Below are positions 1 to 6,941 of a stretch of DNA of 14,102 bases, piece by piece. The stretch is from NCBI GenBank assembly GCA_021781075.1, contig JAJXXN010000241.1, forward strand, positions 1 through 14,102. The letters run 5' to 3'. The first letter of the stretch is position 1. Every line of letters starts with the position of its first letter. The position numbers and the translations under genes were made by a program. The DNA is from Acidobacteriota bacterium (GTDB taxonomy: Bacteria > Acidobacteriota > Terriglobia > Terriglobales > Acidobacteriaceae). The notes under the pieces are model-generated. The model saw nothing but the letters and a program-made list of their open reading frames with translations, did no database searches and was not told the DNA's origin.

Positions 1-545
1 CAACGGCGACCCGTCCTCGGTGGTCACTGGCACGCCAACCATCACCACCTCGGCGACCATCCGCGCCACTCCGACATACGGCGTGGTGGTCTATACCTCA
101 AACGTGGGTTCGTACACGCTCTCACCCACTTGGGGCAGTTTGAAGGCGGCCAACTACACCTTCAGCTTCCAGCCGGGGACGCTGACCCTCATCACCAGCA
201 GCGCCAGCCTGACCGTACAACCCTACAGCCGATGGGTATCCCAAGCCACCTGCAAGGCCTCAGGGCTGCCCTCGCTCGTTTACAAAATTACCGGCCTGCT
301 CAACTGGGACACGCAGGCCTCGACGACAACCGGCTCGCCGACACTGGCGCTGACCGGCTACGCGAGCAACTGCGCCCGGGGAACATACACCATCACCTCC
401 GCACCGGGCACGCTGACGTTGGACAAATACAGTGGCCAAACCGATTACAACGGCATCAACTACGCCACCGCCACGTTGACCATCTACTAAACCAGCATCA
501 ACCTCAAACAAAAATCCCCGCCCACTTCAAAATGGGCGGGGATTT
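1..545 (+). repeat. Left arm of a long inverted repeat (MBG gene 3' end plus terminator)
   Basis: Position x here matches the complement of position 2947-x, with no insertions or deletions from 1 to 545. The first 93 bases are identical to the other arm. Divergence is scattered further in, and identity is again nearly perfect (one mismatch in 58 bases) from the stop codon through the terminator hairpin. Identity stops at the end of the hairpin. The arm continues beyond the left edge of the window, so its full length is unknown. Confidence 0.9.
2..490 (+). CDS. C-terminal end of a secreted MBG-domain surface protein (5' end outside window)
   Basis: The reading frame is open from the left edge to a TAA at 488-490 and gives the last 162 residues of a larger protein; no real start is present. 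The residues are rich in Thr, Ser, Gly and Tyr. They form the end of one MBG-type beta-sandwich repeat (about residues 1-64) and a second MBG-like repeat, each closing on a motif such as GTLTL or ATLTIY. The segment aligns without gaps to residues 1096-1257 of the large protein encoded at 2457-6230, with about 26 substitutions by hand count (roughly 84% identity). By analogy it is probably the tail of an exported, multi-domain adhesin-like or surface protein. Its N-terminal domains, and whether it also has a propeller, cannot be seen here. It is followed by a strong terminator. Confidence is high for coding and family, low for function. Confidence 0.85.
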   Translation, partial: NGDPSSVVTGTPTITTSATIRATPTYGVVVYTSNVGSYTLSPTWGSLKAANYTFSFQPGTLTLITSSASLTVQPYSRWVSQATCKASGLPSLVYKITGLLNWDTQASTTTGSPTLALTGYASNCARGTYTITSAPGTLTLDKYSGQTDYNGINYATATLTIY

Positions 546-547
546 TT
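510..547 (+). terminator. Intrinsic terminator of the left-edge MBG gene
   Basis: A 15-bp perfect stem (510-524 with 533-547) has a GC core of CCCCGCCCA/TGGGCGGGG, an 8-base loop (525-532) and a run of six T at 543-548. It starts 20 bases after the stop codon. A near-copy lies at 2402-2435 after the paralogous gene. Confidence 0.92.
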
Positions 548-709
548 TGTGTTTGTTCAGTCATAGGAAGAGGCGAATATTTCTGATCTCCCTCCACTTG
601 CACCCTGCGCCTTATTCAGTCTCGCCATTTTTACCTCTCTGATGCGCAATTTGAGCTACGCCTTTTGATTGAGCGGCATCCTCCCCGTTCATGCAAAAAT
701 ATTGCTGTG

Positions 710-1069
710 ATGAAGTTCGCCCTCCCTCTCAGCCTTTGCATCCTGCTTTTCTCGTTCAACGCGCACGCCAACGACAAAAAGGCCGGCCTGCAAGCCGGCG
801 CAAACCTCTATCGCTCCGCCGGCTGCGAACACTGCCATGGCGAAGGTGGCATCGGCGCAAAAAAAGGACCGCCCCTGATAGGCAGGACTTTTCAAAAGCA
901 GTGGTCCGACGAGAAGATCAAAAACCAGCTCATCCTCGGAGGCAAAAAAATGCCCGCCTTCAGCGACGATCTCTCTGATGACGATATTGCCAAGCTCATT
1001 GTTTATCTGCGAGCCAAGCACCGCCCCGCGCCCACCGTGCCTGTTCCCGCAGAGAAAAACCGGGATTAG
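710..1069 (+). CDS. Periplasmic class I monohaem cytochrome c
   Basis: This encodes a small soluble electron carrier of 119 residues. Residues 1-20 form a signal peptide (charged start, hydrophobic core, Ala-His-Ala before the cut), so the mature protein of about 99 residues is periplasmic. The haem-binding motif CEHCH is at residues 39-43, and the likely axial methionine is M81 in a KKMPAF stretch, as in class I cytochromes c. The C-terminal helix (DDDIAKLIVYLRAK) also fits the fold. I chose ATG 710 because it starts the signal peptide directly; a TTG at 665 would add 15 residues unlike a signal sequence. No clear Shine-Dalgarno sequence precedes ATG 710. The gene stands alone: it follows a terminator, and the next gene converges on it with only 9 bases between the stop codons. 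Its redox partners are not visible. Confidence 0.88.
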   Translation: MKFALPLSLCILLFSFNAHANDKKAGLQAGANLYRSAGCEHCHGEGGIGAKKGPPLIGRTFQKQWSDEKIKNQLILGGKKMPAFSDDLSDDDIAKLIVYLRAKHRPAPTVPVPAEKNRD

Positions 1070-1078
1070 CCGTCCGGT

Positions 1079-2227
1079 TCAGTTTTTCTCCGCGCCGCAG
1101 GAGCGCCGCTCGACCAGCCAGATCGGAGCGTTGATCTCCCGCACAGGCAGCTCAGGATGCTCAATGCGCTCAAGCATGGTGGCCATCGCCAGCGCCCCGA
1201 TGCCCGCGCAATCCTGGTGCACCGTGGTCAGCGGTACTGAGAGCAGGCTTGCATACTTCACATCGTCGATGCCCACAATGGCGATATTTTCCGGGATTGA
1301 AACAGACATCCCTTGCAGGGTCTGCATCAGACGCGCCGCCGTCAGGTCGTTGGCGCAGACAATCCCCTCGGGCCTGCCGTTTTCGAGCATGCGGCGCACA
1401 AATCCCTCATCCACCGGACTGCCACGCCAGGCCAGCTCTCGCTCGGGCAGAATGCCTTCCATGCGCAGCGCCTCGTAGAACCCCGTGATTCGCGCATCCA
1501 CAGTGGATGCGGTGTTGGCCTCACCGACAAATACCAGCTTGCGCTTCTTGTGCTGCAGGAGGTGGCGCGTGGCGATGAAGCCGGCGCTGCGATTGTCTAT
1601 GCCCACCAGGTCATGGTGTGCCTGTTCGGGATACGGCAGGTAGCCGCGGTCGAGCAGCACAACCGGTATGCGGGCCCGCTCCAGCATACGCACAATCCGC
1701 TGGTTTGCCGTGTCCCTTTCAGACGTCAATTCCAGAGGCGCGAAAAAAACACCTGAGACATTTTGCGAGATATACGATTGCGCCATTTGTTCGGCCTCTT
1801 TGGCCGATTCGCGCACCGAGCCCGAGGCACTGCCCCATAGCAGCGAGTCTGGCCGGACGAACGGAGTGCGCATCATGCCGTGGCAAATTGGCTCAAAGAT
1901 CTCCGTCAAGCCCAACTCGGGTATCAAGAGCCCGAAGGTGTGCCCGCTGGCCTGTTTCTGCGCAAGAACGTGCGTGCCAGCGCCCGGGCGCCGTGTTACC
2001 AAGCCCAACCGTTGTAACTCCAGCACCGCCTTGGCGACCGTAATGCGGGAGGCATTGAACATCTCCCCCAGTTCCGCTTCACTCGGTAGCCGGTCACCGG
2101 GTTTCAGAGCGCCTGACTGTATGCTTCCATACAAATAATCGAAAACCTGTTTATGTTTTACCTGCTTGCCTCCATCAGCAACATTTGTAGGCGGCACAAG
2201 GTTGGAGGTCGTCTTTCGTCTTGCCAT
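1079..2227 (-). CDS. GntR-type transcriptional regulator with LacI-type sugar-binding domain (AraR-like architecture)
   Basis: A 382-residue DNA-binding regulator. Residues about 24-88 form a GntR-family winged helix, with the typical SGALKPGDRLPSE stretch, the recognition helix around ASRITVAKAVLEL and the wing RRPGAGTHV. Residues about 96-375 form a periplasmic-binding-protein-like effector domain as in LacI/GalR proteins (FGLLIPE, IPVVLLDR, GIVCANDLTAARL, IAIVGIDDVKYA, VPLTTVHQ). This combination is known from the arabinose repressor AraR of Bacillus, which releases DNA on binding its sugar. The ligand here is unknown, and no sugar transport or catabolic gene lies nearby, so its targets are probably elsewhere or are the gene itself. 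An AGAAAGG ribosome binding site lies 8 bases before the ATG. The upstream gap is AT-rich and holds candidate operators. Family call is sure; the arabinose role is not. Confidence 0.9.
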   Translation of the reverse strand: MARRKTTSNLVPPTNVADGGKQVKHKQVFDYLYGSIQSGALKPGDRLPSEAELGEMFNASRITVAKAVLELQRLGLVTRRPGAGTHVLAQKQASGHTFGLLIPELGLTEIFEPICHGMMRTPFVRPDSLLWGSASGSVRESAKEAEQMAQSYISQNVSGVFFAPLELTSERDTANQRIVRMLERARIPVVLLDRGYLPYPEQAHHDLVGIDNRSAGFIATRHLLQHKKRKLVFVGEANTASTVDARITGFYEALRMEGILPERELAWRGSPVDEGFVRRMLENGRPEGIVCANDLTAARLMQTLQGMSVSIPENIAIVGIDDVKYASLLSVPLTTVHQDCAGIGALAMATMLERIEHPELPVREINAPIWLVERRSCGAEKN

Positions 2228-2261
2228 ATATGAAACCTTTCTTAAAATTTCTTAGCACTCA

Positions 2262-2282
2262 ACTCATGTGAAAACAATGAGT
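2262..2282. promoter_or_regulatory. Inverted repeat upstream of the GntR/LacI-type regulator, possible operator
   Basis: ACTCAT (2262-2267) and ATGAGT (2277-2282) are perfect inverted arms around a 9-base AT-rich spacer, 35-55 bases before the regulator's start codon. This position suits autoregulation, but the site is only an inference from symmetry and place. A second short palindrome (GCATTT/AAATGC, 2345-2362) lies further upstream. Confidence 0.3.
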
Positions 2283-2375
2283 CACGAGGCAAAGCGGATG
2301 AATCACGTAATCAACAATAATAGAAAAACAATATATTTGTCGATGCATTTTCCATTAAATGCTTATCATTAATTT

Positions 2376-2390
2376 GCGCATATGTTGCGC
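2376..2390. promoter_or_regulatory. Short GCGCA/TGCGC palindrome
   Basis: GCGCA (2376-2380) and TGCGC (2386-2390) flank a 5-base spacer, in the AT-rich gap between the regulator's 5' end and the terminator of the large gene. It could be a protein-binding site. Arms of 5 bp also arise by chance, so this is weak. Confidence 0.2.
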
Positions 2391-2401
2391 TCCAAAAGAT
2401 T

Positions 2402-2435
2402 AAATCCCCGCCCATTTTGCAGTGGGCGGGGATTT
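2402..2435 (-). terminator. Terminator of the large MBG/propeller gene
   Basis: A 13-bp stem (2402-2414 with 2423-2435) has the same GC core as the terminator at 510-547 and an 8-base loop differing by one base. Read on the minus strand, the stem is followed by a broken T-run (ATTTAATCTTTT), less ideal than the left copy. It lies 21 bases after the stop codon. Confidence 0.8.
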
Positions 2436-2946
2436 TTGTTTGAGGTTGATGCTGGTTTAGTAGATGGTCAACGTGGCGGTGGCGTAGTTGATGCCGGAGT
2501 AGTCATACTGGCCGGCGTACTGGTCCAGCGCCAGCGTACCCGGTGACGAGGTGATGGTGTACGTTCCCCGGGCGCAGTTGCCCGTGTAGCCGGTGATCGC
2601 CAGCGTCGGCGAGCCGGTTGTCGTCGAGGCCTGCGTGTCCCAGTTCAGAAGCCCGGTGATCTTGTAAGAAGGAGCCGGAACACCCGATTTGAGACAAGTT
2701 GACTGGTACATTGCGATGCTGTACGGCTGCACCGTCAGAGACTGCGGTGAGGTCGTCAGGGTCAGCGTCCCCGCCTGGAAGCTGAAGGTATAGTTGGCCG
2801 CCTTCAAGCTGCCCCAGGTGGGTGTGAGCGTGTACTTGCCCACGTTCGAGGTGTAGACCACCACGCCGTATGTCGGAGTGGCGCGGATGGTCGCCGAGGT
2901 GGTGATGGTTGGCGTGCCAGTGACCACCGAGGACGGGTCGCCGTTG
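2402..2946 (-). repeat. Right arm of the long inverted repeat
   Basis: This is the inverted counterpart of 1-545. It holds the last 162 codons of the large MBG protein gene, its stop codon and its terminator. It aligns without gaps; the outermost 93 bases (down to about 2854) are identical to the left arm. Together the arms enclose 546-2401, with the cytochrome c and regulator genes. Confidence 0.9.
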
Positions 2947-5900
2947 ACGAAGCCGGTGATCTGGTAGGTGTACTTGACCAACTGCGAACCGTAGGTCGTC
3001 GAGGCATTGTTGGCGGCGACGGTCAGCGTGGCCGGCGTCACCTGGATGCGGTTGGCGAACTTGCGTCCGTTGCAGACAGCCACCAGGCCGTAGATCCCGG
3101 CGTTGAGCACGGTGGAGGAGTTGACCAGGCCACTGCTGACGCCGTAGCTCCACGTGCAGCCGGTGTTGGATGCTGCCGTGAGCAGCCCAGGCACGCTGCC
3201 AAGCGCCGTGCCGTAGGTGAAGCTCAACGTCGTCGGGGTCCAGTAGTACATGGTGTAGGGGCCGCCAACTGCGACGGCACTGTTGTTGTTGCCATTGGCA
3301 ATGCCGATGGCTTTGACGACTGTGCCCGTGGTGAGCTGGAAGGGCACGGTGTAGACGGCGGAGGCGTTGGTCGGTGTGCTGCCATCGGTGGTGTAGTAGA
3401 TGGTTGCGCCCGGAGAGCTGTCGGTGATGGTGATGTTGGTGTTGTAGTAGTTGCCGGCAGCGGGACTGATGACCGGTGTGGCAATGGTGTTCGAGATGAC
3501 GATCTGGCTGACCGCGCTCAGTGAGCCGGTCGCGCCCGGCGCATAGAGTTGGAGAACGGCGGGAACGCCATCGGTGTCAATCATGGTGCCACCGTTCAGG
3601 CTCAGTGCCGTGTTTGACGAGTAATCCAGGAAACCACCGGTGGCGTTTCCAGAGGTTGTTTGGCCAAGACCGACGTTATAGGTGAAGGTCAGGGTGTTTG
3701 TCCCGGAGCCGGAGGTGTAGTTGGCAACCGCACTGGCGATTGTGTCCAAGGTCAACTGCGGCGTACCGGTCACATTGATGGGCGCGCTGAAGTTCACCTG
3801 GATGGAGACCACATCGCCGGGAATGTACGTCCCGTTGGCGTTGGTGGTGGTGACACTGACCACGTGCGGCGGGGTCTCAATCAACCAGGCCCCGCGGCCA
3901 TGTGTGGCCAAGCCCACAAGGTGCAGCGCCGAGTTGAGTTCAAGGTCAACTCCCTGCGCGTTGCTGAGCCCGGTTCCATAAGGCGCCCAGGTCGCGTAGG
4001 GGCTTACCGAGTAGTAAACGCCGGTGTCGTTGGAGACGTACATGGTGGCGCTGGGGTCGGTATCAACCTTCACCGACCAGGTGGGCAGATTGGGCAGGTT
4101 GCTGGTGATGTCATTCCATATTGCGCCACCGTCGGTGGTGCGGAATACCTGCCATTTGCCACTGGGTCCAAAACGGCCATTCACGCCGACCGCAGTCATG
4201 CCGGTCGGGTCGTTGGGATCGGTGACAATCTGACTTACCCAGCAGCCTTGCGAGAGAGCATTGTTCACGGGGCAGGGTGGAATGCTGCGCTCAACCCAGG
4301 TGGCGCCATCATTTGTGGTGACGAATATCTGGCTGGTGGACGCGAAGGAGCCGCCGGTTGCGGCATAGATCACCTGCGGATTGACGCCCTTCGCGGGCGA
4401 AAACGCGATTGAATCCACGTTGTTGTCGCTGGGGTTGAATCCATTGCCGGTGGGAATGCCGATTGCGCTCCATGTGGTTCCGTCGTTGGTGGTCTCATTC
4501 ACGTAGTCAGTGCCCAGCAGCACGTGGTCGCCATTGGAGGGGTCGAGAATGAACGGCGGATAGAAATTGGCGTTGTTCAGGCTGAGGCCCGCGGCTACGG
4601 AAGACCAAGTGTTGCAACCGTCTGTCGATGTGCGGAAGAAATCATTGACGCCAAAACTACCGATGGGGTGAATGCCAAAGCAGCGCAAGGAGTTGGTCTG
4701 GCTGTACTGCACTGCGCCGCCGTCGCCGCCGTCGGTTTCATTCCAGATGAGGGCATTACTGTAAACTTCGGTGCCGTTGTCCTGGCTGCCGCCGGCAACA
4801 CTGGCCGCCGAGGTCGGGTCAAGGCCAATGCCGGTGAACTGGATGGTGTTCAGGTTGGCGTTCAGGCTGCTCCAACTGGGAACCGTGTTGTCGTAGCGGA
4901 AGACACCGCCGTCACTGCCGAGGATCATACGGTTGCTGGAATCAAAGGCGATGGCGTGGCAATCTGTGTGCGGCTGGACGTTGTTGATGATGGAGATATC
5001 GGTCCAGGTGCTTCCCTTGCTGGTGGAGCGAATGACCATCTGCATCCCGGTGTTGTAGTTTTCAACGCCGGCACCATAGACGACGCCCGCCGAGTCCACG
5101 TTGAGGGCAATGTCATACCATCCCTGGCCATTGAGAATGTCGGGCGTGCCTGCGGTCAGGTTTGTGAACGTGGGTGTGCTGGCGTCGGAGTTGTCGGAGC
5201 GACCCATGTAATAGAGGTTGTTGCTGCCGCCTGTATTTGCCGCCATCACATAGAGCACATGATGGCCTGCCTGGTTGTCGGATGACGAAATAGCCAGCGC
5301 AATTCTGCCTAGACTGGGGTCATTGCCCGCGCCCCCGGGACCATTGGCAAGAAGCGCCCACGTATTTCCACCATCGGTAGAGCGGTAAACGCCGTTGATG
5401 CCGTACACATTGAAAAAATCACCGCCTGCGGCATAGATAATTGATGTGTTGTTCGGGTCAACGATGACCGAACTCCATGTCTCTCCACCGGCGTTGCTGA
5501 TGCCCGAGGTTGTATTGGTCCAGGTGTTGCCGCCGTCGGATGTCTTCCAGATGCCGTTTTGGTTGTTGTAGGTGCCATTTTCCGTATAACCGCCAACGGC
5601 CGCAAAGGCGGTATTGTCATTGGTGGGATCGACCGCAATTTGGCCAATGCCGACTCCGGTAAAGGCGCCGCCTGCGGTCTCAAGCGTCCAAGTGTTGCCG
5701 CCATCGGTGGAAACCAGAACGCCGTAACCATGGTTGCTATCGCCGGAATTGTTGGCCTCGCCGGTTCCGGCGTAGATGTGGTTCGCATTGCTGGGCGCGA
5801 CCGCGATGGAGCCCATGGCCAATGTCTGCTGCGTGTCAGTCAGCGGATTCCAGGTGTTGCCACTGTCGGTGGACTTCCAAACACCGCCGCCCGCCGCAGT

Positions 5901-6230
5901 TACATAAATGTTGTTGGAAGAGTCGAGCGAAATGCCGGTGACTCTGCCGCTGACCAGCCCGCCGCCGGGTTGCAGCGAGGCCGGGCCGATGGCCACCCAG
6001 CTTGCTGTATTCGGCAAGGGAGCGGCCTGTTGGTTGTGATAAAGCGGGTGCACGCCACCGACCGGGCGGCTGGAGTGCGCATTCGAGGGCAGCACAGGGG
6101 GATTGCGCGGGTGCTGCTTTTGCTGTTGAGCAAAGGCTGAATTGACCGGGAATAGGGTGAGCAAAGATGCAGCCGCGAGGGCAAGAAGAGTCTGGCGGCA
6201 AGTGCGAGACCAAGAGAACTGCTGATTCAT
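2457..6230 (-). CDS. Large secreted Asp-box beta-propeller protein with Ig-like, chitobiase-C-terminal-like and MBG domains
   Basis: A 1257-residue exported protein. Residues 1-34 form a signal peptide ending SAFA before QQQ. Residues about 75-785 form a VPS10/sialidase-like propeller region with about nine Asp-box motifs (S/T-x-D-x-G-x-T-W), for example at 120-127, 174-181, 230-237, 284-291, 402-409, 535-542, 580-587, 638-645 and 698-706. Then come a beta-sandwich of the VTGTPQLTLD type (about 790-910), a chitobiase/hexosaminidase C-terminal-like domain (about 918-990, with ATIYYTTDGSTPT), an Ig-like repeat (about 995-1065, with STVLNAGIYGL), an MBG domain (about 1067-1158) and a final MBG-like repeat to the end. 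No catalytic motif or cell-wall anchor is evident, so binding or a structural surface role is more likely than hydrolysis. A GGAG lies 7 bases before the ATG. The last 162 residues are shared with the gene at the left edge. Confidence 0.88.
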   Translation of the reverse strand: MNQQFSWSRTCRQTLLALAAASLLTLFPVNSAFAQQQKQHPRNPPVLPSNAHSSRPVGGVHPLYHNQQAAPLPNTASWVAIGPASLQPGGGLVSGRVTGISLDSSNNIYVTAAGGGVWKSTDSGNTWNPLTDTQQTLAMGSIAVAPSNANHIYAGTGEANNSGDSNHGYGVLVSTDGGNTWTLETAGGAFTGVGIGQIAVDPTNDNTAFAAVGGYTENGTYNNQNGIWKTSDGGNTWTNTTSGISNAGGETWSSVIVDPNNTSIIYAAGGDFFNVYGINGVYRSTDGGNTWALLANGPGGAGNDPSLGRIALAISSSDNQAGHHVLYVMAANTGGSNNLYYMGRSDNSDASTPTFTNLTAGTPDILNGQGWYDIALNVDSAGVVYGAGVENYNTGMQMVIRSTSKGSTWTDISIINNVQPHTDCHAIAFDSSNRMILGSDGGVFRYDNTVPSWSSLNANLNTIQFTGIGLDPTSAASVAGGSQDNGTEVYSNALIWNETDGGDGGAVQYSQTNSLRCFGIHPIGSFGVNDFFRTSTDGCNTWSSVAAGLSLNNANFYPPFILDPSNGDHVLLGTDYVNETTNDGTTWSAIGIPTGNGFNPSDNNVDSIAFSPAKGVNPQVIYAATGGSFASTSQIFVTTNDGATWVERSIPPCPVNNALSQGCWVSQIVTDPNDPTGMTAVGVNGRFGPSGKWQVFRTTDGGAIWNDITSNLPNLPTWSVKVDTDPSATMYVSNDTGVYYSVSPYATWAPYGTGLSNAQGVDLELNSALHLVGLATHGRGAWLIETPPHVVSVTTTNANGTYIPGDVVSIQVNFSAPINVTGTPQLTLDTIASAVANYTSGSGTNTLTFTYNVGLGQTTSGNATGGFLDYSSNTALSLNGGTMIDTDGVPAVLQLYAPGATGSLSAVSQIVISNTIATPVISPAAGNYYNTNITITDSSPGATIYYTTDGSTPTNASAVYTVPFQLTTGTVVKAIGIANGNNNSAVAVGGPYTMYYWTPTTLSFTYGTALGSVPGLLTAASNTGCTWSYGVSSGLVNSSTVLNAGIYGLVAVCNGRKFANRIQVTPATLTVAANNASTTYGSQLVKYTYQITGFVNGDPSSVVTGTPTITTSATIRATPTYGVVVYTSNVGKYTLTPTWGSLKAANYTFSFQAGTLTLTTSPQSLTVQPYSIAMYQSTCLKSGVPAPSYKITGLLNWDTQASTTTGSPTLAITGYTGNCARGTYTITSSPGTLALDQYAGQYDYSGINYATATLTIY

Positions 6231-6610
6231 ATATTGACTCCATGGTTGTTGTCCGGCATGTGGATCGGAACTGTGAATTTACGCCATATTGCCGCTGCGA
6301 AAGCAATGGCTCAATCAACAAATCACTGCGTTGATTCCATAAGTCCACCAGCCGGTCGTGCATGGGGTGGTGTGCGAAATCAAAAAAAGTGTAGGGGTAG
6401 TAGCAGAGGTTTAGTTGATAACAGCCATGTACTTATGTCAATAAGAAATTTGAATTGTCTAACATAATAGAAGGCAGGTCTTTGTGAAGTGCCTCATAAA
6501 GTACTTATGATGTTCGACTTGCCCCAATCAAGTTGCCTTGGCAGAGCATTTGACCAAAGTCCCTTGAGGCATTTTTATATAGCCTTGCGTGATGAGTGGA
6601 TTGAAGAATT
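6231..6610. other. AT-rich non-coding region upstream of the large propeller gene
   Basis: I find no convincing gene here; the short open frames have no ribosome binding site or recognisable product. It should hold the promoter of the large minus-strand gene. GTACTTATG occurs twice (6429-6437 and 6501-6509), the second copy inside a near-palindrome centred on AGTACT. The rest shows no clear structure. Confidence 0.5.
6415..6441 (-). promoter_or_regulatory. Possible promoter for the large propeller gene
   Basis: On the minus strand a perfect TTGACA (6436-6441) is followed after 15 bases by TATCAA (6415-6420), a fair -10 at a short spacing. It lies about 185 bases before the start codon at 6230, which would give a long leader. 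The match to the -10 is weak, so this is tentative. Confidence 0.25.
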
Positions 6611-6650
6611 GGAGTGGTGGCCAGAGACGGGATTGAACCGCCGACGCCGG
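6611..6650. repeat. Direct repeat copy 1 of the tRNA-Phe 3' half
   Basis: These 40 bases are identical to 6731-6770 in the same orientation. They cover 4 bases past the CCA end, the CCA, the 3' acceptor strand, the whole T arm, the variable loop and the 3' strand of the anticodon stem. Identity breaks off sharply at 6651. Confidence 0.95.
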
Positions 6651-6697
6651 AGGGCCTTTTTGCGGGACCGCGGGCAGAACCGCTGAGCAAGCTCAGG
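6615..6697 (-). pseudogene. Partial or decayed tRNA-Phe copy
   Basis: The 3' half (6615-6650) is exactly that of the intact tRNA-Phe. In the 5' half the acceptor strand GGCCAGA is missing and the D stem cannot pair. A loose resemblance remains: a run of five A next to GGCC where the anticodon loop would be, and TGCTCAGCGG where the D arm would be. It cannot fold as a tRNA. It is either a degenerate tandem duplicate or the half-tRNA left by recombination of an integrative element. The 5' boundary is a guess. Confidence 0.55.
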
Positions 6698-6730
6698 AAT
6701 GCGAGCGCGGCATTGGATTAAATTTACAAG

Positions 6731-6770
6731 GGAGTGGTGGCCAGAGACGGGATTGAACCGCCGACGCCGG
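6731..6770. repeat. Direct repeat copy 2, inside the intact tRNA-Phe
   Basis: Identical over 40 bases to 6611-6650, 120 bases away. Direct repeats covering a tRNA 3' half are the usual footprint of attachment sites of tRNA-targeting integrases, but only 80 bases separate the two copies and no integrase is present. Confidence 0.9.
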
Positions 6771-6809
6771 CCTTTTCAGGGCCGCGCTCTACCACTGAGC
6801 TATCTGGCC
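6735..6809 (-). tRNA. tRNA-Phe (anticodon GAA)
   Basis: A complete 75-base cloverleaf with encoded CCA. The acceptor stem GGCCAGA/TCTGGCC is perfect. The D stem is GCTC/GAGC with a 7-base loop, the anticodon stem CGGCC/GGCCG with loop CTGAAAA (anticodon GAA at 6775-6777 on the plus strand), the variable loop is 5 bases, and the T arm is GGCGG-TTCAATC-CCGTC with one G-U pair. The anticodon and the standard bases T33 and A37 identify phenylalanine. It is transcribed away from the adenosine deaminase gene, whose start lies 132 bases from the tRNA 5' end. Confidence 0.96.
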
Positions 6810-6941
6810 TCAGTGCAAATTTTTAAGGTTGTATTGCGGGTGCGACCAGAATGGTGCGGTACTCCGTGAACAACCTCGTACAGTATAACAACTTCGGTGG
6901 AAGGTGCAAAGCGCCGCCGTATCCACTAAACTGGCAGGACC

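Noticed and set aside
665..709. TTG start extending the cytochrome c by 15 residues
   Set aside because: It would place a charged, non-signal sequence before an otherwise ideal signal peptide beginning at ATG 710.
511..2435. The two GC-rich hairpins considered as ends of an insertion sequence or transposon
   Set aside because: They are terminators within a longer homology that includes coding DNA. There is no transposase between them and no target-site duplication is evident.
3660..6140. Several plus-strand open frames (3660-4412, 4524-5285, 5559-6140) opposite the large propeller gene
   Set aside because: They are low-complexity Gly/Val/Ala shadows of a repetitive GC-rich gene with strong domain evidence on the other strand.
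6234..6690. Small open frames in the non-coding region and across the tRNA repeats
   Set aside because: No ribosome binding sites, no recognisable products, and some run through tRNA sequence.
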